From assembly GCA_025094145.1 (NCBI GenBank), contig JALLLS010000065.1, positions 124,001 to 188,000 on the forward strand: a stretch of DNA of 64,000 nt, given 5' to 3'. Numbering within the stretch: the first letter of the stretch is position 1; every line of letters begins with the position of its first letter. The position numbers were made by a program, and so were the translations under genes. Below, piece after piece: positions 11,188-20,039 of the stretch. The stretch is from Spinellus fusiger (lineage: Eukaryota; Mucoromycota; Mucoromycetes; Mucorales; Phycomycetaceae). The notes under the pieces are model-generated. The model saw nothing but the letters and a program-made list of their open reading frames with translations, searched no databases and had not been told where the DNA came from.

Positions 11188-12407
11188 GGTATTGGATGGG
11201 ACACCTGTATATACTTTTTTTTAAAAACTTTCTCCATGCTTCTGACATGTCTTTCAAGTACAGCCAATCAAAACACATGATTCTCTGTTCATCCTCTTCT
11301 TCTTTTCTTTCTCCGAATAGAACAGAAATAAAACAATAAGAAAGAAGAGAATAAAAAGACATACTTTACACACAAACAGATACTTGCCTACAGTCCGCTA
11401 CAGTGTAGTTCACCACACCACACCACACCATAAAAATTGTTTGGCTGGTGGATATCTGCCAAGTTTAAAGCATTGGTCTTAATGTTTTCTGCTATCTGCT
11501 TTGTTCTGTGATATTGGTTGCTTGAGAAGAGTCAATTACATTTGGTAGCGTATCTTCAATGTCATAAAAGTATCTTGTGATATCTTGTTGTACAACTGAT
11601 ATACGAGTCAACACTAAAGGCTTCTTTGTCCAACTGTTGATTATCCTTCATTCTCTTCTTTATTAGAAAAAGGATTCAGCTTTACTGATTAATTGAATTA
11701 AACTCAATAAACAGAGCATTTGTTGCAGATCATGAAATAGATGACAGTTGTTTGTAACTGATATTTTATTACAAACATAATTTATATGCAATACAATGCA
11801 ATCCATCTTAAATGGCAATGTTAAAAAACAAAAACAAAAAACCTACCTTTTGTCTATACCACCTGTCAAGACCATGCGATTCTCATCATTCATAGTACTG
11901 CAGTAAATCTGAACAGGACAATGAATGTGTTGCAAATCCTTAGTATGAGAAACAATTATTTATTTTCTCTGAAAACAGATTCAATCGCTTTGTCTTCTTC
12001 ATTTTCATAAATGATAGCTGGTGTATGAGCAAATGTATCTTCAGAGTGGACAAGAGTGTTGTGGGGGGATCTATGATGGCGACAACCTAAATAAAAATCT
12101 TTGTCTCTGAAGCCTCTAATAATGTACAAGGCAAATTCTTCTTTCTTGGCACATTCATTCAGTGAGAATTCAAATGAACAGAAAAGAGTGATTAATAAAG
12201 TTATTACAACTGTACAGTACAAATAAGTTTGCTTACGTCACTCGAGTCTTCTTAGCAGCCACCACAGTACGAATGTGTAGTGCAAATAGCAATAACCCAG
12301 AATAAGCCATACTAAAGTACACTTCATCATGACTCTGCTTTTTCCTCTTCTTCTTCCTTTTCTTCTTCTTGGCTCTTTTCTTTTGTTACTGAAGAAGATT
12401 TCACTGT
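11188..12407. other. Gap with one doubtful minus-strand ORF
   Basis: AT-rich sequence with no secure gene. A minus-strand reading frame at 11956-12222 is listed separately. The last 120 bases before the MDV1 ATG are a pyrimidine-rich TTCTTC run, typical of promoters in this window. Confidence 0.5.
11956..12222 (-). CDS. Doubtful small membrane-protein ORF or relic
   Basis: An 88-codon minus-strand frame with a hydrophobic start ('VVITLLITLFCSF') and a polar tail ('CAKKEEFALYIIRGFRDKDF'). It lacks its own ATG. In the same frame, across one TGA near 12236-12240, lies a second hydrophobic run that does start with ATG ('MMKCTLVWLILGYCYLHY'). So it is either a two-helix gene split by a small intron I cannot place, a gene broken by one stop, or chance. 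I recognise no family. Confidence 0.2.
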   Translation of the reverse strand: MYCTVVITLLITLFCSFEFSLNECAKKEEFALYIIRGFRDKDFYLGCRHHRSPHNTLVHSEDTFAHTPAIIYENEEDKAIESVFRENK

Positions 12408-15056
12408 ATGGCAATGAACACCTCATCAGCCACCTCATTTCATTCTCCCATGGCACGCACAGACCCACTCTTGCACCGAGACACCCGCTCCTCCTCCTCC
12501 TCTTCCTCTTCCTCTTCCTCTTCCTCTTCCTCTTCTCTTTCTCTGTCTTCTCTGTCTCTGTACTCTTCTCATCCTGCATTGAATGTAGCACACCAAAAGG
12601 CTACGCTTATGGTCCAAACAGCACGCGACTGGATCTCGCCCTCGCTTCCCGACTGGCGCTCTCCTCTTCACCATATTGAGTCCCTCACCACTGTTATGTT
12701 CAGTCCCTTGGCAGCCCACCCTGTGTATCGCAGTGAGTCCATGGCAAAGGCTATTCAACTGATGCAGCAGCAGCAGCAACAGCAGCAGCAACAACGAAAG
12801 AAGAGAACGGCTCTTGATACACGGGGCACTGCTGCCTTGGCTGTGACTTGGCCGTTGAGTGATACTCTTCTCCAAGCAGAGTTGCCTGTTTCCAGTGCTC
12901 CTTTGTCTCTGTTTGAAGGGTTCTCGGCTGCCTATCCAGAGTGGACGCAGGCACAGAAAAAAACACGCACTAAACGTAAGAAAGTGAGTGTGATTGTGAA
13001 AAAGGAGAGGAGAGAACATTCAGATCTATTCATTCCATTCATTCACTCATTCATTCACTTGTTTACCTAATTAACTTACTCATCTATGTTTTGTTTGTTT
13101 GTTTGTTTATCTATCTAGCCACTCCATCACAGAAAAAGAAAAGGAAACAAAGAAGAACCACGTCTTTCCCATCGTAAGCAATGCGTTTCTTTTTTCTTTT
13201 CTTTTTTTCTTTCTCTCTCTCTCTCTCTTTTTCTTCATGGAGATGGATTCCAGCCTCCCCATCTCATGGATCGAATCCATACTCATGTCGGCTGCTGATG
13301 TCTTTTAGAGGCTTCCCGGTCCATGGTCCAGTTAATCTCGGAAAGAGAAAGAAAACTGCGAGAGAGTGATCGACTGGAAATGGAAAAGACATCTATAGTG
13401 AATCAGGTCGCTCATGTCGATCTGCAGATAGAGGCATTGATGAAGCAGCGACATGAATTGGAGGCCAAGTGGAATAGACTAGAAGGCAAAGACAAGGAGA
13501 TACGCATGCATGGTAAGGAGACAGCCTGCAGGATGGAAGGGAAGGGATGATTAATATGGCTGTTGATCAGTGGAGAGTCTGAATGCGTCCATGATGGCCA
13601 TTGAGGATACAAGCAGGGAGGATGCCAGCCAAGGAGGAAGATCAAAGCACAATGAGAAACAGAGTGTGGACAGTGACGAGGACAGTGATGAGGACAGTGA
13701 CGAGGACAGTGACCAAGGCAGTAGAAAGGACAGAGACAGAGGTGTTTGTGTCAAGGTAATTCCTCGAGGGGGAGAGAGAGAAGGAGACAGTGGTGCTGAG
13801 TGTGTAGACATTGCAAGGCCATACGGATAGCATTCTTGCTCTTGACTTTTACTCTGGTCTGCTGGTGTCCTCTTCTATGGATGGGACGGTGCGTGCATGG
13901 AACAGCGAGAGTGGCGTGTGTCTTGGTACTCTGGAGGAGCCACTGAGTCTTGTGCGGTGTCTTCATCTGGATACCACTCGACTGTTGACGGGTGCCACCA
14001 CAGCCATCAAGCAGTGGGACATGTCGAATGTTATGGAGAGAATGGAGAGTGGGGACACGGCCACAGCAGACGAATCGACATTGAGGTGTGCTGTGGGGAC
14101 ATTGGAGGGCCACAGTGCACTGGTGACGACGCTTCATGTGGATGAGGGAATGGCAGTAAGTGAAGAGAGGGTGGTGGTAGTGATGATGGACGCACTGCCT
14201 CATGCGGGGTCTGCCTTCTCTGCTTAGGTATCTGGGGCCAATGACAAGACCATGCGACAGTGGGATCTGGAGACACAACAGTGTGTGCTTACATTGGATG
14301 TGATGTGGGCAAGTAACTCTTCTCCCTGGAACACACTCGATCCCTGGACACCCGACATGCCACAGAGCAGGTTGGAGCCTCACCCTTTTATAGGCGCAGT
14401 GCAATTCTGGAATTTTGCATTGGCCAGTGGCACCATGGATGGGAAAATAAGAATGTGGGATTGTAAGTGGTGATGTGACACTGCTTGTGCTGATAGTGAG
14501 AGATGACAGTGAGAACAGGACAGATCCACCGCACGCTGCCTGGTCACAAAGGTACATGAGAAAAGAAGAGAGAAAAGAAGAGAGAGAAAAGAAGAGAAGA
14601 GAAGAGGAGATTCTGATGCCCTGCTCATTTGTTGATAGGGCCGATTACCTGCCTACAGTTCGACCAACACCATGTCGTGAGTGGTAGTGCAGACAAAACC
14701 ATTCGAGTGAGTGAGTTCAAAGGGACAGGAGAACAGGAAAAGAACTCATTAACAAGCAGATATGGGATCTGCGCACTGGTTCTGTGGTAGACACCCTCTG
14801 TTTCCCGGGTGCTGTCACGAGTCTGCAGTTTGATGCTGACAAGATTATTAGTACAGCCAACACGAGCTCTATAGATGTAAGCCATTCACAGCAATGTCCT
14901 CTTATTCATCCTCCCCTATGCCAGGTCTATCACCGCACCTCATTCCAGCACCAGCCGCTGTCGGGGCATACGAGGGCTGTGGACAGTGTGCGATTCCACA
15001 CAGGCATCCTGGCAAGCGGAGGCAAAGACAGCCTTGTCAAGCTATGGACACTGTAG
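12408..15056 (+). CDS. MDV1: MDV1/CAF4-type mitochondrial fission adaptor (WD40)
   Basis: Ten exons: join(12408..12983, 13119..13173, 13309..13512, 13571..13755, 13808..14155, 14228..14462, 14510..14551, 14639..14706, 14760..14876, 14925..15056), 653 residues. Fungal Mdv1/Caf4 links the outer-membrane anchor Fis1 to the dynamin Dnm1 during mitochondrial division. The order fits: an N-terminal region with 'LPVSSAPLSLFEGFSAAYP', a coiled coil ('ISERERKLRESDRLEMEK' onward, residues about 215-275), an acidic linker of repeated EDSD, then a WD40 propeller from residue about 341 ('TLQGHTDSILALDF', 'KTMRQWDLETQQCVLTLDV', 'GKIRMWDLRTGQIHRTLPGH', 'DSLVKLWTL'). The N-terminus contains long Ser (about 17) and Gln (about 10) runs. 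The ATG at 12408 is the first in frame; 12414 is an alternative. Confidence 0.9.
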
Positions 15057-15378
15057 AAGGCCTCCCGACACTGATGGAGACTATAGAAGAAGATGGAAGA
15101 TGGAAGAAGATGGAAGATAGAAGAAGATAGAAAGAGGAGGAGGAGGAGGAGGAGATAGAAAGAGGAGGGTTGGGTCTGTTCTGTTACTGAACCTAAGAAG
15201 GGAGAGACGCCTGCCTTTGCCTTGTGTACCATCATGTCCTATAGATAAGGAGAGTTGTTTTCGATGCCATGTTGAGATATAAATAGAAAGACCGCTAATG
15301 CCCCACTTCCTCAACAAGTAAATAAGAAGCCGTTTTCTCATCATTGAAGGCTTCCACTATTGTTGACAGCAAGGCCAA
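15057..15378. other. Purine-rich gap between MDV1 and GRR1-like gene
   Basis: Bases 15080-15165 are a GAAGATGGAA/GGA-rich purine tract with short imperfect tandem copies, probably in the MDV1 3' UTR. The rest is unremarkable upstream sequence of the next gene. Confidence 0.6.
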
Positions 15379-17064
15379 ATGAGCCAAAGTCACACGATGA
15401 AGTCTATGGGTCCGACTGAAATTCTTTGTATTAATTTCCCTTCCTGCCCTCCCCTCATTTCCTGTCCATCTCTTTTTCTTCCCTTCTTTCTTCTCTTGAA
15501 CCCTCCCATGTCACTCTGCAACTGGGGAAGAGGCATGCCGCCGGAACTTATTCTGAACATCCTCAGACACATTACAAACACCACCGACCTGCTGTCCTGT
15601 GCATTGACCTGTAAACAGTGGACATTTCATGCTCTTGAGCTTCTTTGGAGCAAGCCTGCCGTGACTGACCTCAAGAGCTGGAACCAAGTGTGTACTGTGC
15701 TGAACAATAGCACTCCTCTTTTCCCTTACCGCTGTTTTATTCGCCGCATCAATCTCACCCACCTCACCCATGCTGTCATGGATCCACACCTTGTCTTTCT
15801 TTCCAACTGTGAGCGTATTGAGCGACTGACTTTGGCAGGATGTAGCAGTCTCACTGATCAGGGACTGCTCGCCCTCCTGAATCACGGGGCCTGCTCCTTC
15901 CTTGTCTCCATGGATCTGAGTGATGTGCCCTTGATCAGTGACCTAACTCTGACAAGAATAGCAGAACAATGCCCAAAATTGCAAGGATTGAATCTAAGCA
16001 TGTCCAGGGAGGGACAAGACCAGCTGAGTCTCATCACAGACAGCAGCATTGTCAAGGTGGCTCATCACTGCCGGGGACTCAAGAGAATTAAGATCCACTA
16101 CCGTGCCTTGGTGACCGATGTCTCTGCCCTGGCTCTGGCCGAACACTGTCCTGGACTGACGGAAATCGATCTGATGAACTGTGGCATTACTAACACAGCC
16201 CTTGTCGCCATCTTCCAGCAATGCCGTGATCTCAAGGAATTCAGAGTCAACCAGTGTGTGCAGTTGAGTCTTTCTGCCTTTCTCCAGTCCTTCCCCCTCA
16301 CCAGTCTAGGCAAGAACAGCTATGAGCAGCTGCGGTTGCTGGATCTGACAGGCGTGCTCATGCTCACCGACAGTGCCGTCCAACACATCGTATGGGCTGC
16401 TCCCAGACTGCGCAATGTGATTCTCAACAAATGCTGCAACCTCACCGATGCCAGCGTGCTTGCTCTGTGTGGACTGGGCCGCCATCTCCACTACTTGCAC
16501 CTGGGCCACTGCAGCCAATTGACAGACCACTCCATTCTCCATCTGGCCAAACACTGCACTCGACTGCGGTACCTGGATCTGGCCAACTGCAGTCAGTTAA
16601 CCGATACGTCGGTCACTGAGCTGGCCACGCTTCCTAAACTCAAACGCATTGGCCTTGTCAAATGCACCAACATCACAGACGAGTTCATGTATGCTCTGAC
16701 AACCCATGTAGGCGTGGCCACAACCCTGGAGCGTGTCCATCTCAGCTACTGTTCACGTCTCTCGGTGCATGCTGTAATGCATCTTGTTCATTTCTGCCAT
16801 CGACTGACCCACTTGAGTCTCACGCATGTGCCTGCGTTTCTTCATACAGGACTACAGCGGTTTTGTAGAGCACCGCCGAGGGAATTCACAGAGCCCCAGC
16901 GACGAGTGTTTTGTGTGTTCAGTGGCAAGGGGGTGTATGATCTAAGACGGTATTTCCAAACACTGTCTGAAGTGGAGCGGGATCATTTGTATCCACCATT
17001 AACATTGCATCGATTGCTGCCCCATGAAGGGCCTCTTTCTCTTCCTTATACTGATACCTTTTAG
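15379..17064 (+). CDS. GRR1: F-box/leucine-rich repeat protein, GRR1-like
   Basis: Intronless ORF of 561 residues. An F-box lies at about residues 53-100 ('MPPELILNILRHITNTTDLL', then 'CALTCKQWTFHALELLW'). At least ten cysteine-containing LRRs follow, of the pattern L-x-L-x-x-C-x-x-L-T-D ('LTLAGCSSLTDQGLLALL', 'VILNKCCNLTDASVLALC', 'LHLGHCSQLTDHSILHLA', 'LDLANCSQLTDTSVTELA'). This is the plan of Grr1, the SCF ubiquitin-ligase receptor that targets G1 cyclins and nutrient regulators. Yeast Grr1 is about twice as long because of extra N- and C-terminal regions. In-frame ATGs at 15508 and 15535 are alternative starts; the residues before 15508 look like translated leader. The F-box/LRR call is firm, the GRR1 orthology likely. 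Confidence 0.88.
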   Translation: MSQSHTMKSMGPTEILCINFPSCPPLISCPSLFLPFFLLLNPPMSLCNWGRGMPPELILNILRHITNTTDLLSCALTCKQWTFHALELLWSKPAVTDLKSWNQVCTVLNNSTPLFPYRCFIRRINLTHLTHAVMDPHLVFLSNCERIERLTLAGCSSLTDQGLLALLNHGACSFLVSMDLSDVPLISDLTLTRIAEQCPKLQGLNLSMSREGQDQLSLITDSSIVKVAHHCRGLKRIKIHYRALVTDVSALALAEHCPGLTEIDLMNCGITNTALVAIFQQCRDLKEFRVNQCVQLSLSAFLQSFPLTSLGKNSYEQLRLLDLTGVLMLTDSAVQHIVWAAPRLRNVILNKCCNLTDASVLALCGLGRHLHYLHLGHCSQLTDHSILHLAKHCTRLRYLDLANCSQLTDTSVTELATLPKLKRIGLVKCTNITDEFMYALTTHVGVATTLERVHLSYCSRLSVHAVMHLVHFCHRLTHLSLTHVPAFLHTGLQRFCRAPPREFTEPQRRVFCVFSGKGVYDLRRYFQTLSEVERDHLYPPLTLHRLLPHEGPLSLPYTDTF

Positions 17065-17084
17065 AATGCATAGTACTCTTGTTG

Positions 17085-17150
17085 TTATTGTTATTGTTAC
17101 TGTTATTACTGTTATTATTGTTATTATTGTTATTATTTTTATTTCTCTGT
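17085..17150. repeat. TTATTG/TTATTA triplet-hexamer repeat
   Basis: Imperfect (TTATTG)n/(TTATTA)n run just after the GRR1-like stop codon, with a second short TTG run at 17200-17220. Confidence 0.7.
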
Positions 17151-17332
17151 ACATCTTATTTGCTTAATATCATTGTTATTGCACAAAATTAATGGCATTT
17201 GTTGTTGTTGTTGTTGCTGTTTGTATTCTATACATTATCACAAGCATTCTTTAGAAAGAAAGAAAGATATCCAGATTGTATGCCTTTATTACTGACTCTG
17301 CTGTTTGTTTGTTTGTTTGTTTGTTTGTTTGT

Positions 17333-18413
17333 TTATGAATGAAAGAAATGCATGTAACCTACATGAAAGGCCATGGAATCCCCCACCCCCATTAGCCAAA
17401 TGAGAACAACTTGCATTAAACAAATATCTACACTTGCCTAATACCAAAGTACCAGCACCCGTAATTGTACCTGGAACATAGAACGGATGAAGAACAACAC
17501 CAGCCAAAAAATAAATAAATAATAAAAAATAAATAAAAAAATAAATAAAAAATATAATAAAAAAATAAAAAATAAACCCTCCTCTACAACTATATCCATA
17601 GACCTTACCAATCATATACTGCAGAATATGTAATTTGATCGCTTCCATATGACGCTTCAACTCGAGTACTTCTCCCTCAATCTTCTCATCTGTACTGCGC
17701 AACTTCTCATGTTGTCCTGTCATCTCATCCCGTATTCTTCCTTTCTCCAGACTCAAATCAAGCCTCACGCCTGCTTGGCTACGTGTAATCTCCTCTTGGA
17801 GTAGTTTCCGCAATTTGTCAAGATCGGATTTTAAGCGTTCATTGGCCATTTTAGCCTCTTCCACTTCTCTCTTCTCCATGCCTTGGATTTCCGTCCTTAG
17901 CTTTGAGAAGTCTGTTTTATAGTCATGCAATGTCTTTATAGATGATAATGATAATGATATAGAAAGACAGAAAGAAAGAAAGAAAGAAAGAAAACCCCAC
18001 CCCTCTCTCCTGTTGAGTTTATCATTCACAACAATAACAACCAACAAAAGAGACTTGCCTTTTCTTGGTCTGTTCGATTGACCAGTATACTTGTAGCATT
18101 GACAAGACTGACAAAGTAGGTAGGAGACGTTGGTACGGACATGGGTATAGAGACTTCCCTTGGTATCACATTACCTTTCATTGATAACATCATCAAGAGA
18201 ACGAATCACAGCACGGGCTTGTTGTGGGGAAAATCCTTCTTGTTCGAGTTTACTGCAAAATCGATGGGCGTCAAAGTAGGGTATAGAAGAAGAACGAGGC
18301 GTGTGCTGTGTATGGAGACATCTCAGGGCATAGAGGCAGTGTATTTGAGAGGGTGTCCGAGGGAACCGACTGAGAGTGTTGGTGAGACAAGTCATTAGAG
18401 TGAGGTTGGGCAT
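17333..18413 (-). CDS. MCUR1/CCDC90/FMP32-family mitochondrial coiled-coil protein
   Basis: Five exons on the minus strand: complement(join(17333..17358, 17438..17470, 17609..17933, 18059..18107, 18175..18413)), 223 residues. The family (DUF1640) are inner-membrane proteins linked to calcium uniporter or respiratory-complex assembly. Seen: an Arg/Ser-rich presequence (residues 1-45), the head 'FDAHRFCSKLEQEGFSPQQA' followed by 'SLDDVINES', a long coiled coil including 'LDLSLEKGRIRDEMTGQHEK', and one C-terminal membrane helix ending 'LVLGYMHFFHS', where relatives end in 'LGFYRF'-like residues. Introns 2 and 4 both begin GCAAGT (GC-AG). If intron 4 were not removed, an odd tail of KQTNKQTNK type would be read from a (TTTG)n repeat, which argues for the intron. 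Confidence 0.87.
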
Positions 18414-19307
18414 AGCGTTTCTGTCTTTCTTCTTCTATTTGGGCTATACTGGGTCACCACCAAGGAAGGGAAACAAAAGGTGCTATTCGTGACTCAGAAT
18501 ACAAGTCACATTTCAGGAACAGAGGGTCTCGATGGAGATGGGAGTGGCAGTTTAAAGACGGGACAGAAACACTTGAAGAATCCATCAATAAATGAATGTA
18601 TCAATGAATGTACAGGGAGAGAAATAAAAGGATGTATATATATATATATATATATATAGAAAGAGATATATATAGAAAGAGAAAGAACAAAAAAAGAAAT
18701 ACAATGGCTAGTCAAAAAAAAAAAAAAGTCTGTAACTGCTATTCTTTACTGGAAAGAGCCAAAGAAGAAGAAACCAGAAAGAGGAAGAAGGGCATGAGGC
18801 GTTGATAGGTCATGTAATACTAAACATTATAATATCTTTTTGTACGACAAAACCCAACAATACACACTTCATTATCGGTTTTTAGATAGTCTACCTGTAA
18901 CATGAGCTTCTGTCACTGAGTCAACCGAGGCTCCAACGATCACTGGGGAAGGAGAAAGATGAACCAGTAGGCTTAGGATCTTTTCTTGGTTCTAGGTGTA
19001 TATTTATGTTCTCTTTTGTTCTATCTACAAAAGTGCTCTGGGAAGATGGCATTTCTCCCTTGAAGACAACAGGCTATGTCCAAAGTTCAATGTAGCAGTG
19101 AGATCCCAGTCTCATAGCCTCAATGTCTTGTCTTTTATACAATTTTTAAACATGATCTATCTTCTTTTTACTACAGAATCACACTGCATTCATCAATCTT
19201 AAATGTCAATATCAGAATCCTCAACTAAGAAACTGTAGAGTTTATGATAAGCTTGAAGAAAGAGAGTAGGGTGTTTGCTGGCTTAAAAGAAAAGAGAAAA
19301 CTACTCC
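18414..19307. other. AT-rich gap with dispersed-repeat copy
   Basis: No gene seen. It has a (TA)n run at 18637-18658, A-rich runs near 18710, and at about 18880-18990 one copy of a repeat that reappears near 23310-23402. Confidence 0.6.
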
Positions 19308-19710
19308 ATGGGTATCATTTCAAAGGCTGTTGGCATTAGCAAGACTACTGTCCAGAATATCATTAGTAGAATCAATACTATTGGTACACTTGTACTGAGT
19401 CCTAGTTCTGATGCACTAAGAAAAAACTTAACGAGAGAGATCTTAGACAACTTGAAGCTATTTAAAGAGACAGCCCAATTTACCTTCTATAACTACATAA
19501 ATTTAGAACTTATCGAACATCTCTGGAGCTGTTTTGATAAGCTTATCAATAATAAGAGGGCCGGTATAAAGAATATCGATGAGCTCAAGACAGCCTTAGA
19601 AGAAGCTTGGGGGAGATATCCACATTGATATTACCAAATATTTAGTGGGCTTAATGAAGGATTGCTGCCAGGCAGTCATTGATGCCAAAGGTAGCCCAAC
19701 AAAACATTAA
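19308..19710 (+). mobile_element. Truncated Tc1/mariner transposase relic
   Basis: The frame from 19308 starts with a helix-turn-helix ('ISKAVGISKTTVQNIISRIN') and jumps straight to the end of a Tc1 DDE domain ('LELIEHLWSCFDKLINN', then 'IDELKTALEEAWG'). The central catalytic region is missing. After position about 19612 the frame shifts by one base, and the rest of the family C-terminus continues in the next frame ('GLMKDCCQAVIDAKGSPTKH', stop at 19708-19710). It is an internally deleted, frameshifted copy and cannot encode an active transposase. I did not find clean terminal inverted repeats. Confidence 0.8.
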
Positions 19711-20039
19711 ATAAAACCTTTTTTTTTATGTATAATAATATAGACTATATTTTAAACTAACTTTATGTTTGATTTGGGATTGTTAATGTGTGATTTGAGG
19801 TCTCAGCCTTTTTATACATAACTAATGTTCTTTCTCAAGACTTCAAAAATATATCGTAACTTACTAATTTTATGACTGTATAACGACTTGACTACTGATT
19901 CTGGTGATGAGTTTAGACAATACCTTCAATGCCTCAAGGTAATTTTTGGGAGTTGTTGGGTAGATCACTTTCTGGGTGGGTATTCTCGTGCTTCATTCAC
20001 TTTACAATGATTCACCTTTCTTTCTTTCTTTTTTATAGC

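Noticed and set aside
12329..13019. Plus and minus ORFs opposite the start of MDV1 (poly-Phe/Leu and RGRGRG-type)
   Set aside because: These are shadow frames of the poly-Ser coding run TCCTCC/TCTTCC. The Ser-frame joins correctly to the MDV1 exons, the others do not.
13751..14557. 268-codon minus-strand ORF opposite MDV1
   Set aside because: It lies antisense to the WD40 exons and spans their introns; no domain is recognised in it.
17289..17332. C-terminal tail KQTNKQTNKQQSQ for the CCDC90-family gene
   Set aside because: It requires reading through a GCAAGT..GTAG intron and a (TTTG)n repeat. Splicing instead gives the family-like end LVLGYMHFFHS.
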